DNA from: Mesorhizobium tianshanense
Lineage (GTDB): Bacteria; Pseudomonadota; Alphaproteobacteria; Rhizobiales; Rhizobiaceae
DNA length: 64,000 nucleotides
Direction of reading: 5' to 3'
Assembly (NCBI RefSeq): GCF_007830515.1
Contig: NZ_VLKT01000002.1
Location: 223,191 to 287,190 of the forward strand
Part shown: one piece after another, positions 1 to 8,592 of the stretch
Layout: each line of letters starts with the position of its first letter
Position numbering within the stretch: the stretch's first letter is position 1
Position numbers and translations under genes: made by a program
Notes under the pieces: model-generated
Told to the model about the DNA's origin: nothing
Databases searched by the model: none
Seen by the model: the letters and a program-made list of their open reading frames with translations, nothing else

Positions 1-1
1 C

Positions 2-979
2 GGGCGCGGCCAGTTCATCAGGATATCGGCGGGCGGCGGCAAGAACTCGCGCGACTACAATTTCTCATTCACCGAGCCCTATTTCCTCGGGCGCCGTATT
101 GCCGCCGGCTTCGACGTCTTCCACAGGACCAGGCAATACGACGAATACGAGAGCGAGACGACAGGCGCGACGGTGCGCTTCGGCCTGCCGATCACCGACA
201 ACATCTCGACGCAGCTGGCGTATAATATCTCGCAGGAGAAGTACAAGCTCGACGATGATTGCGACGATGACAATGATGGCATCCCCGACGCCGACTGCGA
301 CATCTCTCGGGCAATCGTTCAGGGTATTGACGAGAGCCCTTGGCTCAAGTCTTCGGTCAGTCTCGGACTGGTCTACAACACCATCGACGACATGAAGAAC
401 CCGCATGAAGGCATCTACGCTAATGTCACCACGGAAGTTGCCGGCCTCGGCGGCGACGCCAAGTTCTTCAAGGTGACAGCGCGTACCAGCGTCTACCAGA
501 CCCTGTCGGAACAGCTCGATCTCGTGGGCCTGATTTCGGGCGGTGCGGGCCATGTCCAAGGCTATGGCAGCGAAGACCTGCGCATCTTCGATCATTTCCA
601 GAGCAGCGACCGTATGATCCGCGGCTTTGCCTATGGCGGCATCGGTCCCGTCGACAGCGACGACGCTGGCGACCATCTCGGCGGCACTACTTATTTCCAT
701 GCCTCGGCGGAAGCCCAGTTCCCAATGCCGGTCATTCCGGAGAGCTTCGGTCTGCGCGGCGCGGTCTTCGCCGATGCGGCAACGCTCTATGGCAGCAAGG
801 TTCAGAACGATTTTGTTGATCAGTCGACGGTAGACATGCAATGGCGCGCTTCGGTCGGTGTCGGTCTGATGTGGGCGTCGCCCTTCGGTCCGATCCGCAT
901 CGACTATGCGGTACCGGTCAAGAAGGAAGACACCGACGACGTGCAGGAATTCAACTTCGGCATATCGACCCGCTTCTGA
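2..979 (+). CDS. bamA: BamA outer-membrane assembly factor, C-terminal part (5' end outside window)
   Basis: The frame is open from the first bases of the window, so only the C-terminal 325 or so residues are present. They form the beta-barrel of BamA (Omp85), which folds and inserts outer-membrane proteins. Visible family features are the FTEPYFLGRR stretch near the start, the RGF(A)YGGIGP motif about 200 residues in, and a final strand ending in phenylalanine (FNFGISTRF), the usual signature of an outer-membrane barrel. The lpxD start follows after 76 bases on the same strand, the standard bamA-lpxD order of proteobacteria. The POTRA domains are not in the window. Confidence 0.95.
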   Translation, partial: GRGQFIRISAGGGKNSRDYNFSFTEPYFLGRRIAAGFDVFHRTRQYDEYESETTGATVRFGLPITDNISTQLAYNISQEKYKLDDDCDDDNDGIPDADCDISRAIVQGIDESPWLKSSVSLGLVYNTIDDMKNPHEGIYANVTTEVAGLGGDAKFFKVTARTSVYQTLSEQLDLVGLISGGAGHVQGYGSEDLRIFDHFQSSDRMIRGFAYGGIGPVDSDDAGDHLGGTTYFHASAEAQFPMPVIPESFGLRGAVFADAATLYGSKVQNDFVDQSTVDMQWRASVGVGLMWASPFGPIRIDYAVPVKKEDTDDVQEFNFGISTRF

Positions 980-1055
980 TTGGCGGACATCGATGCTTCC
1001 GGGCCGTTGGGGTCCGGAAGAGAGTGATCCGACCTAGCTGGATATAGCTTCTGGA

Positions 1056-2114
1056 ATGACCGATCCGGTGTTCTTCGCGCCATCACGCCGGTATACGGCA
1101 GGCGAAGTCGCGAATCTGACCGGCTCGGTGCTCGTCGATTCCGGCCAGTCCGATATATCGATCGAAGCCTTGGCGCCAGCAAGCGAAGGCGGCGAGCATG
1201 CGCTTGTCTTCGTTGATGGCAGACGTAACTTCGCGCTGATGCAATCGCTGCGGGCAGCGGCGGTTCTCTGCCCCGCCGAGTTTGCCGGCAAGGCCCCGGC
1301 GGGCATTGCCGTTCTGGTCCATCCGCGCCCGCAACAGGCTTTCGCGATGGTCGGACGCCTTCTTTTCCCGGCGGCTGCGACACCGGCGCCGCTGACCGGT
1401 GAAACCGGCGTCTCGCCGCATGCGCATATCGATCCATCGGCGCATATCGAGCCCGGCGCGATCGTGGAGGCCGGCGCGGTCATCGGTCCCCGCGCTTCTG
1501 TCGGCAGCGGAACCGTCATTGCTCCTCATGCCGTTATCGGTCCTTCCTGCCAGTTCGGCCGTGACGGTTATGTCGGTCCGGGCGCCAGCATCCAGTACGC
1601 GCTGATCGGCAACCGCGTCATCATCCATGGCGGCGCTCGTATCGGTCAGGACGGTTTTGGCTTCGTCGCCGGCGCCAAGGGTCCGGAACGCGTTCCGCAA
1701 ATCGGCCGGGTCATTATCCAGGACGATGTCGAGATCGGCTCGAACACCACCGTCGATCGTGGCGCCATGTCCGACACGATAATCGGTCAAGGCACCAAGA
1801 TCGACAATCTGGTACAGATCGCTCATAACGTCCGCATCGGCCGCAATTGCATAATCGCCGGCCTTTCGGGTATTTCCGGTTCCGTAACGGTGGGCGACAA
1901 CGTCACTATGGGTGGCGGTGTCGGCCTTGCCGATCATCTGACCATCGGGACAGGGGCCAAGCTTGCCGCAAGAAGTGGGTTCATGAGCAACGTCCCCGCG
2001 GGCGAAATTTGGGGAGGGTATCCGGCACAGCCGATGGCGGAAGCCATGCGGGAGATTGCGGCTTTGCGAAGACTGGCCAGGGCGCGGAAATCGAGCAACG
2101 GGGGAAATAGCTGA
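1056..2114 (+). CDS. lpxD: UDP-3-O-acylglucosamine N-acyltransferase
   Basis: LpxD adds the second 3-hydroxyacyl chain (from acyl-ACP) to UDP-3-O-acyl-glucosamine, the third step of lipid A synthesis. The 352-residue protein has the N-terminal uridine-binding region (roughly residues 1-110) followed by a long left-handed beta-helix of hexapeptide repeats (about 115-330). The catalytic histidine is seen at residue 257 in QIAHNVRIG, matching the E. coli AHNV motif. The length is normal for the family. The stop lies one base before the fabZ start, which implies translational coupling inside the lpx operon. Confidence 0.97.
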   Translation: MTDPVFFAPSRRYTAGEVANLTGSVLVDSGQSDISIEALAPASEGGEHALVFVDGRRNFALMQSLRAAAVLCPAEFAGKAPAGIAVLVHPRPQQAFAMVGRLLFPAAATPAPLTGETGVSPHAHIDPSAHIEPGAIVEAGAVIGPRASVGSGTVIAPHAVIGPSCQFGRDGYVGPGASIQYALIGNRVIIHGGARIGQDGFGFVAGAKGPERVPQIGRVIIQDDVEIGSNTTVDRGAMSDTIIGQGTKIDNLVQIAHNVRIGRNCIIAGLSGISGSVTVGDNVTMGGGVGLADHLTIGTGAKLAARSGFMSNVPAGEIWGGYPAQPMAEAMREIAALRRLARARKSSNGGNS

Positions 2115-2115
2115 G

Positions 2116-2571
2116 ATGGCGGCGACAACGCTCGAAGCGGTCGACATATTGGGGCTGATGAAGCTCCTGCCGCATCGCTACCCGTTCCTGATGATCGACC
2201 GCATCATCGATATCGATGGCGACGAGTCCGCTATCGGCATCAAGAACGTGACCATAAACGAGCCGCATTTTCAGGGTCATTTCCCGGATCAGCCGGTCAT
2301 GCCCGGCGTGCTGATCGTCGAGGCGATGGCGCAGACGGCCGGCGCCATCTGCATCCGCAGCCTTGGCACCGAAAAACCATCGCTGGTCTATTTCCTGACC
2401 ATCGACAACGCCAAATTCCGTAAACCGGTCGTTCCGGGCGACCAGTTGAAAATCCATGTCAAGAAAATCAAGAAACGCGGCAACCTTCTCAAATTCGCCT
2501 GCGAGGCTCTGGTCGACGGCGTCAAAGCCGCGGAAGCGGATATCTCGGCGATGATGGTGGCGAGCGCCTGA
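2116..2571 (+). CDS. fabZ: 3-hydroxyacyl-ACP dehydratase
   Basis: FabZ dehydrates 3-hydroxyacyl-ACP in type II fatty acid synthesis. It competes with LpxA and LpxD for 3-hydroxyacyl-ACP, which explains its place between them. The start at 2116 gives 151 residues; an upstream in-frame ATG at 2056 lies deep inside lpxD and is unlikely. The hot-dog fold is recognised from [14 protein letters not shown] near the N-terminus, the catalytic His in [14 protein letters not shown] and the catalytic Glu in [11 protein letters not shown]. Only one base separates it from lpxD, and eight from lpxA. Confidence 0.97.
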   Translation: MAATTLEAVDILGLMKLLPHRYPFLMIDRIIDIDGDESAIGIKNVTINEPHFQGHFPDQPVMPGVLIVEAMAQTAGAICIRSLGTEKPSLVYFLTIDNAKFRKPVVPGDQLKIHVKKIKKRGNLLKFACEALVDGVKAAEADISAMMVASA

Positions 2572-2578
2572 CGATCGA

Positions 2579-3418
2579 ATGCTCATGAAAATCCAGACAG
2601 TCATCCATCCATCGTCGGTCATCGAGGCAGGCGCCAAAATCGGCGCAGGCGTCCGCATCGGGCCGTTGTGCCACATCAGTGCCGACGCGGTGATCGGCGA
2701 CCGCGTCGAAATGGTCAGCCATGTCTCGGTGCTGGGCGCGACCACCATCGGTGCGTCGACCAAGGTCTATCCGATGGCGACACTGGGCGGGCCGCCACAG
2801 AACACCAAGCACAAGGGCGGCCGCACCACACTGGTCATCGGCGAGAACTGCACGATCCGCGAAGGCGTGACCATGCATCTCGGCACAGATTCCAGCCGCG
2901 GCGAGACGACGATCGGCGATAACGGCAACTTCCTTGCCTACGCCCACATCGCCCATGACTGCGTCGTCGGCAAGAACGCCACCTTCGCCAATCAGGCGAC
3001 GCTGGGCGGCCATTGCGAGATCGGCGACAACGTCTATATCGGAGGCCTCAGTGCTGTTCATCAATTTGTCCGCGTCGGCGACAACGCCTTTCTCGGTGGT
3101 TGCTCGGCAATCGTCGGCGATGTCATTCCCTACGCCATCGCGGTCGGCAATCGCGCCAGCCTTCGCGGCCTCAACATCATCGGCCTGAAGCGCGCGGGGC
3201 TGCCGCGCTCCGAGATCCATATGCTGCGCAAGGCCTACAGGACGATATTCGATCGCTCCCGAACCGTCGGCGAGAACATCGAGTTCGCCAAGGCGGAATT
3301 CGCCTCGTCGCCGACCGCCATGAAAATCATCGATTTCATCGCCAGTCGCGGCAAGCGGCACTACGCCGTCCCGTCGCTCAAGGCTGGCGACGGCGACGAT
3401 GCAGATGACGAGGACTGA
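2579..3418 (+). CDS. lpxA: UDP-N-acetylglucosamine acyltransferase
   Basis: LpxA catalyses the first committed step of lipid A synthesis, transferring a 3-hydroxyacyl chain from ACP to the 3-OH of UDP-GlcNAc. The protein is a left-handed beta-helix of hexapeptide repeats (about residues 1-190) with a helical C-terminal tail containing the usual LNIIGLKRAG(L)PRSEI segment. The catalytic His is seen in HIAHDCVVG. An alternative start two codons later (2585, MKIQT) is possible. The 3' end overlaps lpxI by 20 bases. Its 279 residues are slightly longer than the E. coli enzyme because of an acidic C-terminal tail. Confidence 0.97.
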   Translation: MLMKIQTVIHPSSVIEAGAKIGAGVRIGPLCHISADAVIGDRVEMVSHVSVLGATTIGASTKVYPMATLGGPPQNTKHKGGRTTLVIGENCTIREGVTMHLGTDSSRGETTIGDNGNFLAYAHIAHDCVVGKNATFANQATLGGHCEIGDNVYIGGLSAVHQFVRVGDNAFLGGCSAIVGDVIPYAIAVGNRASLRGLNIIGLKRAGLPRSEIHMLRKAYRTIFDRSRTVGENIEFAKAEFASSPTAMKIIDFIASRGKRHYAVPSLKAGDGDDADDED

Positions 3419-4307
3419 GGCCACCCGGACAGGCCTTGATCTCGCGCCAGACGCCAAGGTCGGCATTATTGCCGGCGGCGGCAGTCTGCCGGTCGAAATT
3501 GCCAGGGCGCTTGCTGGGCAAGGCAAGTCTCCCTTCGTCGTAATGGCGGCGGGCGAGGTCGACCGCATATCCGACTTTGACGACTATGAGCAGGTGACCT
3601 TGAGGCTGGAGGATGTCGGCTCACTGCTGCCGACGCTCAAAAATCACCATGTCACCCATCTGGTGACTGCGGGTCATATCACACGCCGCCCCAGGCTGAG
3701 CGCCATGCGCCTTAATCTCGGCCTGCTCGCCTGGGTGCCCAGCCTTCTTGTCGGTGCAACCCAAGGCGACGACACCGTGCTGAAACTGTTCGTGCGCAGG
3801 GTCGAGCGCAGCGGCATCAAGGTCGTCGGCGCCCATGAGATCGTGCCGGAACTGGTCGCCGCCGAAGGGGCGCTGACCAAGGCGGCGCCGCGAAAATCGG
3901 ACTGGCGCGACATCGAAGCGGCGCATGCGGCGGCAAAGGCCATCGGCGCGCTGGATATCGGCCAGGCGGCTGTTGCGGTCGGTGGCCGCGCCATCGCTCT
4001 GGAAGGCGTCGAGGGGACCGACGGATTGCTTGAGCGAACAAGGCAATTGCGCGGTCATGGCAGGTTGGCGGGCAGAACGCGCGGCGTTCTGGTCAAATGC
4101 GCCAAGCCCGGCCAGGAGCTGCGCGCCGATCTGCCTTCCATCGGGCCGCAGACGGTAGAGGCGGCGCATGCCGCCGGACTTGCCGGCATTGCCGTCGAAG
4201 CCGGCCGCTCGCTAATTCTGGAAGGCCCCGCCGTTGTCGCCCGCGCAAATGCGCTCGGCCTGTTCGTATTCGGACTGCCTGCTGCGGAGCCCGCGCATGG
4301 CAAATGA
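3399..4307 (+). CDS. lpxI: UDP-2,3-diacylglucosamine pyrophosphatase LpxI
   Basis: LpxI hydrolyses UDP-2,3-diacylglucosamine to lipid X. It is the alphaproteobacterial replacement for LpxH and belongs to the former DUF1009 family. The protein begins with a Rossmann-like GIIAGGGSLPVEIARA segment at about residues 23-38, has the LGLLAWVP and GDDT.LK elements in the middle, and ends with the family-typical GPQTVEAAHAAGLAGIAVEAG and SLILEGP segments. The start used overlaps lpxA; a start a few codons downstream cannot be excluded. It overlaps lpxB by 11 bases. Confidence 0.93.
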   Translation: MQMTRTEATRTGLDLAPDAKVGIIAGGGSLPVEIARALAGQGKSPFVVMAAGEVDRISDFDDYEQVTLRLEDVGSLLPTLKNHHVTHLVTAGHITRRPRLSAMRLNLGLLAWVPSLLVGATQGDDTVLKLFVRRVERSGIKVVGAHEIVPELVAAEGALTKAAPRKSDWRDIEAAHAAAKAIGALDIGQAAVAVGGRAIALEGVEGTDGLLERTRQLRGHGRLAGRTRGVLVKCAKPGQELRADLPSIGPQTVEAAHAAGLAGIAVEAGRSLILEGPAVVARANALGLFVFGLPAAEPAHGK

Positions 4308-5484
4308 GAAGCCGCTGAAGATCGCCATCGTCGCCGGCGAGGAGTCCGGCGACCTGCTTGGCGCCGACATCGTAGAGGCGCTCAAGCGCGCGACCGGACG
4401 CGAGATCCGGCTCGTCGGCATCGGCGGCCGCCATTTGCAGGCGCTCGGCCTCACTCCGCTCTTCGACGGCGGCGAGATCGCGCTGATGGGACTGAGCGCC
4501 ATTCTGCGCGATCTGCCGCGCCTAATGCGGCGGATCAGCCAGACGGCCAGTGCGGTCGCCGGTGAAAGGCCCGACTGTCTCATCACCATCGACAGCCCGG
4601 ATTTTTCGCTGCGCGTGGCGAAAAAGGTTCGCGCCGCCGATCCCGCAATCCCGATCGTTCACTATGTCTGCCCGAGCGTCTGGGCATGGCGGCCGGGCAG
4701 GGCGGTGGCGATGAAGCCATATGTCGACCATATCCTTTGCATCCTGCCTTTCGAGGTGAAGGAGCTCGCTCGCCTCGATGGTCCGCCCGGCACCTATGTC
4801 GGCCATCGCCTCACGCATGATCCGGGCGTGCTCGGCGCGGCCAAGGCGCAAAGCTCGCCGCGCGACCTGTCGGATGATCGCGTAAAGACACTGCTTGTGC
4901 TGCCCGGCTCCCGCCGCGGCGAGGTGCGACGGCTGGTCGGCCCGTTTGGCAAGACGATCTCGATCCTGCGCGCGCGGGGGCATCGCTTGCGCCTGCTGTT
5001 GCCGACGGTGCCGCATGTTGCCGACCTGGTCAGGGCTTCGGTGGCAAGCTGGGACGAGAAGCCAGAGATCATCCTTGATCCCGAACGCAAATGGCAGGCT
5101 TTCGGCAAGGCCGATGCAGCGCTGATCGCGTCGGGAACGGTGTCGCTGGAACTGGCGCTGTCGGGTGTGCCGATGGTCTCCTGCTACCGCTTCGATCCGG
5201 TCATGCGGATGGCTCAGAGCCTGATCACCGTATGGAGCGCCGCCTTGCCCAATCTTATCGCCGACCGCCCGGTCGTGCCGGAAAGCTACAACGAATATGT
5301 GCGGCCGCACTATCTGGCGCGGCAGTTGGAGGCGCTGTTTTCCGATACCCCCTATCGTGCATGGCAGAAGGACGGTTTTGCCGAGGTGGCCAGACGCATG
5401 GCCACCGACAAGCCGTCCGGCGACATCGCTGCAGGGGTTGTGATGGAGTGTATCAAGGGAAGTAAAGCGAATAGCCAGCGGTAA
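4297..5484 (+). CDS. lpxB: Lipid-A-disaccharide synthase
   Basis: LpxB (GT19) condenses UDP-2,3-diacylglucosamine with lipid X to form the lipid A disaccharide backbone at the inner membrane. The start at 4297 (MANEKPLK) gives 395 residues, the usual length; an earlier in-frame ATG at 4234 lies inside lpxI. Diagnostic segments are IAIVAGEESGDLLGA at the N-terminus, YVCPSVWAWRPGR, the nucleotide-binding LPGSRRGEV, and SGTVSLELAL followed by GVPMV near residue 290. It is the last gene of the lpx operon; a heptamer repeat tract and the convergent gltA follow. Confidence 0.97.
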   Translation: MANEKPLKIAIVAGEESGDLLGADIVEALKRATGREIRLVGIGGRHLQALGLTPLFDGGEIALMGLSAILRDLPRLMRRISQTASAVAGERPDCLITIDSPDFSLRVAKKVRAADPAIPIVHYVCPSVWAWRPGRAVAMKPYVDHILCILPFEVKELARLDGPPGTYVGHRLTHDPGVLGAAKAQSSPRDLSDDRVKTLLVLPGSRRGEVRRLVGPFGKTISILRARGHRLRLLLPTVPHVADLVRASVASWDEKPEIILDPERKWQAFGKADAALIASGTVSLELALSGVPMVSCYRFDPVMRMAQSLITVWSAALPNLIADRPVVPESYNEYVRPHYLARQLEALFSDTPYRAWQKDGFAEVARRMATDKPSGDIAAGVVMECIKGSKANSQR

Positions 5485-5516
5485 TAGTAGACGCCGAACG
5501 GCGCTCTTCTATCTTT

Positions 5517-5558
5517 TACTCGCTACTCGCTACTCGCTACTCGCTACTCGCTACTCAC
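5517..5558. repeat. Tandem heptamer tract (TACTCGC)x5 plus one partial unit
   Basis: Five perfect TACTCGC units run from 5517 to 5551, and a sixth diverging unit (TACTCAC) ends at 5558. The tract fills the gap between the convergent lpxB and gltA genes and runs into the gltA stop codon (5555-5557, minus strand). It has no dyad symmetry, so it is not a hairpin terminator. Such arrays can change length by slipped-strand mispairing; here a change of unit number would alter only the 3' spacer. Confidence 0.95.
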
Positions 5559-6883
5559 CGCTTTGCAATCGGTACGTAGTCGCGTTCCGGCGCGCCTGTA
5601 TAGAGCTGGCGCGGACGGCCGATCTTCTGGTGCGGATCCTCGATCATCTCTTTCCATTGCGCAATCCAGCCGACGGTGCGGGCGACCGCGAACAGCACGG
5701 TGAACATGGTGGTGGGGAAGCCCAGCGCCTTCAGCGTGATGCCGGAATAGAAATCGACATTCGGATAAAGCTTCTTCTCGATGAAGTAAGAGTCGGTCAG
5801 CGCGATCTTTTCCAGTTCCATGGCGATGTCGAGCAGCGGATCGTCCTTGATGCCGAGTTCGCCCAAAACCTCATGCGCGGTCTTCTGCATGATCTTGGCG
5901 CGCGGATCGTAATTCTTGTAGACGCGGTGGCCAAAGCCCATCAGCCGGAACGGATCGTTCTTGTCCTTGGCGCGGGCGATGAATTCCGGGATGTGGTCGA
6001 CATGGCCGATCTCGCCCAGCATGTTCAAGGCCGCCTCGTTGGCGCCGCCATGGGCCGGCCCCCACAGGCAGGCGATGCCGGCCGCTATGCAGGCAAACGG
6101 GTTGGCGCCCGACGAGCCGGCGAGGCGGACGGTCGAGGTCGAGGCGTTCTGCTCGTGATCGGCGTGCAGGATGAAGATGCGCTCCATGGCGCGCGCCAGC
6201 ACCGGGTTGATCTTGTATTCCTCGCACGGCACGGCAAAGCACATGTGCAGGAAGTTGGCCGCGAAATTCAGCTCGTTCTTCGGGTAAATGAAGGGCTGGC
6301 CGATATGGTATTTGTAGGCCATAGCCGCGATCGTCGGCATCTTGGCGATCAGCCGCATCGATGCAACCATGCGCTGGTAGGGGTCCGAGATGTCGGTGGA
6401 ATCGTGATAGAATGCCGACAGCGCGCCGACCACGCCGCACATCACCGCCATCGGGTGCGCGTCGCGGCGAAAGCCGGTGAAGAAGCGCGACATCTGCTCA
6501 TGCACCATGGTGTGGCGCGTCACCCGGTAGTCGAAATCGTCCTTTTGCGCCTTGGTCGGCAATTCGCCGTAGAGCAAGAGATAGCAGACTTCGAGGAAGT
6601 CGCCATGCTCGGCCAACTGGTCGATGGGATAGCCGCGATGCAAAAGGATGCCGGCATCGCCATCGATGAAGGTGATTTCCGATTCGCAGCTTGCCGTCGA
6701 CGTGAAGCCGGGATCGTAGGTGAAGGCCCCGGTGGTGTTGTAAAGCGAACCGATGTCGATGACATCAGGTCCGACCGAGCCGCTTCGCACCTTCAACTCG
6801 TGAGTTTTACCACCGAGCTCCAGTTTTGCAGTCGACGTGTGGGTTTTGCCGCCAAATTCCAATCTTGTCGCAGCTTCGGACAT
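5555..6883 (-). CDS. gltA: Type II citrate synthase
   Basis: GltA condenses acetyl-CoA and oxaloacetate to citrate at the entry of the TCA cycle. The 442-residue protein carries the citrate synthase active-site elements: [13 protein letters not shown], the His in WGPAHGGAN, the His in [13 protein letters not shown] and the Asp in PNVDFYSG. It resembles the hexameric type II enzymes of rhizobia. The AAGGAG ribosome site sits just upstream of the 6883 ATG. The N-terminus is odd: the segments LEFGGKTH and LELGGKTH recur with a 13-residue period, which looks like an old in-frame duplication. Confidence 0.97.
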   Translation of the reverse strand: MSEAATRLEFGGKTHTSTAKLELGGKTHELKVRSGSVGPDVIDIGSLYNTTGAFTYDPGFTSTASCESEITFIDGDAGILLHRGYPIDQLAEHGDFLEVCYLLLYGELPTKAQKDDFDYRVTRHTMVHEQMSRFFTGFRRDAHPMAVMCGVVGALSAFYHDSTDISDPYQRMVASMRLIAKMPTIAAMAYKYHIGQPFIYPKNELNFAANFLHMCFAVPCEEYKINPVLARAMERIFILHADHEQNASTSTVRLAGSSGANPFACIAAGIACLWGPAHGGANEAALNMLGEIGHVDHIPEFIARAKDKNDPFRLMGFGHRVYKNYDPRAKIMQKTAHEVLGELGIKDDPLLDIAMELEKIALTDSYFIEKKLYPNVDFYSGITLKALGFPTTMFTVLFAVARTVGWIAQWKEMIEDPHQKIGRPRQLYTGAPERDYVPIAKR

Positions 6884-7064
6884 TGCAAACTCCTTTTTGT
6901 TTCTTCATGCCGGCAAAGGCGAAATTTCCGCAACGCAACACGTCGAAAGCATCGGAGTGCTCGTGTTTGCGCCTGCCATTGGATCTGCGTGCCAAATTGG
7001 GCCAGGACCTAATGTTGCACTGCGAAAGCCGCCTTTCAATGCCAATCTTCTTGGGCCAGTTCTC

Positions 7065-8489
7065 CTAATCGATTTGATCGGCGATGCGCGCCAGGCTTTC
7101 CTCGCGGCCAAGTACGGCAAGCACATCGAACACGCCCGGCGAGGTGCTTTTGCCGGTGAGCGCGGCCCGCAAAGGTTGGGCCACGGCGCCGAGTTTCCGG
7201 TCGCCTGCCAGCGCATATTCGCGGATCGCAGCCTCCGCCGCAGCGGCCGTCCAGTCGCCTGAAACCGCCTTCAGCGCCGCGTGGGCGCCCCGCAGGATCT
7301 CACGCGCTTCACCACTGAGCAGCGCCGCCGCCTTCTCGTCGATCGGCAGCGGCCGCGCAGCGAACAGGAAGGCGGCACCGTCGGCCAGCTCGACCAGCGT
7401 CTTGGCGCGCTCCTTCAAGCCGGGCAGGGCGGCAAGCAACTGCGCCTTGCGCCTGTCGTCGAGCCGCGCGGCGATCGCCTGTCCGCCTTCGAGATAGGGC
7501 AAGGTGGCGATGAAGATATCGAGCAATTCGGCGTCGTTCATCCGGCGCATATGCACGCCGTTCAACGCCTCGAGCTTGGCGAAGTCGAACCGGGCGGCTC
7601 CCTTGTTGACGTCGCCGATATCGAACCACGCAATCATGTCGGCGATCGACATGATCTCGTCGTCGCCGTGGCTCCAGCCGAGCCGCGCCAGGTAGTTGAG
7701 TAGTGCCTCGGGCAGGTAGCCCATGGCGCGATAGGCTTCGACGCCAAGGGCGCCATGCCGCTTCGAGAGCTTGGCGCCGTCGGCACCATGGATCAGCGGG
7801 ATATGCGACATCGACGGCACCTCCCAGCCCATGGCTCGATAGATCACTGTCTGGCGGGCGGCGTTGGTCAGATGGTCGTCGCCGCGGATGATGTGGGTGA
7901 TGCCCATGTCATGGTCGTCGACGACGACGGCATGCATATAGGTCGGATTGCCGTCCGAGCGCAGGATGATGAAATCATCGAGATCCTTGTTGGGAAAGCG
8001 CACCTCGCCCTGCACGCGATCATGCACCACCGTCTCGCCCTCGGTCGGCGCCTTGATGCGGATGGCGCCCTTGGCGCCGGCCGGCGCCTCCGAGGGGTCG
8101 CGGTCGCGCCAGCGTCCGTCATAGCGAGGCGGCAGCCCCTTGGCCCGCGCGCTCTCGCGCATCGCCTCCAGCTCGGCTGGCGTCGCATAGCAGTAATAGG
8201 CCTTGCCGAGGCGCACCAGCTCCTCGGCGACTGCGCGGTGGCGCGGCGCGCGCTCGAACTGCGATACCGGCTCGCCATCCCAGGTGAGGCCGAGCCAGAC
8301 GAGCCCATCGAGAATGGCGGCGGTTGCCGCATCCGTCGAACGCTCGCGATCGGTGTCCTCGATGCGCAGCAGCATGGTGCCGCCGGTGTGTTTCGCATAC
8401 AGCCAGTTGAACAGCGCCGTGCGCGCCCCGCCAATATGCAGGAAGCCGGTTGGCGAGGGGGCAAAACGGGTAACGACCTTGTCGGACAT
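7065..8489 (-). CDS. gltX: Glutamyl-tRNA synthetase
   Basis: GltX charges tRNA-Glu with glutamate. The start at 8489 (MSDKVV) gives 474 residues; the frame stays open upstream to 8849, but that stretch shows no family similarity. The class I HIGH-type motif is seen as [12 protein letters not shown] at residues 10-21, and the KMSKS-type motif as KLSKRHG. The anticodon-binding domain fills the C-terminal third. Rhizobia often have two gltX copies, so which paralogue this is cannot be decided here. It lies 181 bases upstream of gltA on the same strand. Confidence 0.95.
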   Translation of the reverse strand: MSDKVVTRFAPSPTGFLHIGGARTALFNWLYAKHTGGTMLLRIEDTDRERSTDAATAAILDGLVWLGLTWDGEPVSQFERAPRHRAVAEELVRLGKAYYCYATPAELEAMRESARAKGLPPRYDGRWRDRDPSEAPAGAKGAIRIKAPTEGETVVHDRVQGEVRFPNKDLDDFIILRSDGNPTYMHAVVVDDHDMGITHIIRGDDHLTNAARQTVIYRAMGWEVPSMSHIPLIHGADGAKLSKRHGALGVEAYRAMGYLPEALLNYLARLGWSHGDDEIMSIADMIAWFDIGDVNKGAARFDFAKLEALNGVHMRRMNDAELLDIFIATLPYLEGGQAIAARLDDRRKAQLLAALPGLKERAKTLVELADGAAFLFAARPLPIDEKAAALLSGEAREILRGAHAALKAVSGDWTAAAAEAAIREYALAGDRKLGAVAQPLRAALTGKSTSPGVFDVLAVLGREESLARIADQID

Positions 8490-8592
8490 GGAACTCTCGG
8501 GGCAAGCGCAGGAAACGGATGTGGTCGCGCGGACTTTCGCGCGCCGCGCGTTCATGTAGCATAGGAGGTCAAGGGCGCAAGGGGCAGACCCG

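Noticed and set aside
5517..5558. Heptamer array considered as a CRISPR-like array
   Set aside because: The units are seven bases long with no spacers and no cas genes nearby.
5630..7012. Long plus-strand open frame (460 codons) opposite gltA
   Set aside because: It lies antisense to the well-supported citrate synthase gene and its translation has no recognisable domain; GC-rich DNA produces such shadows.
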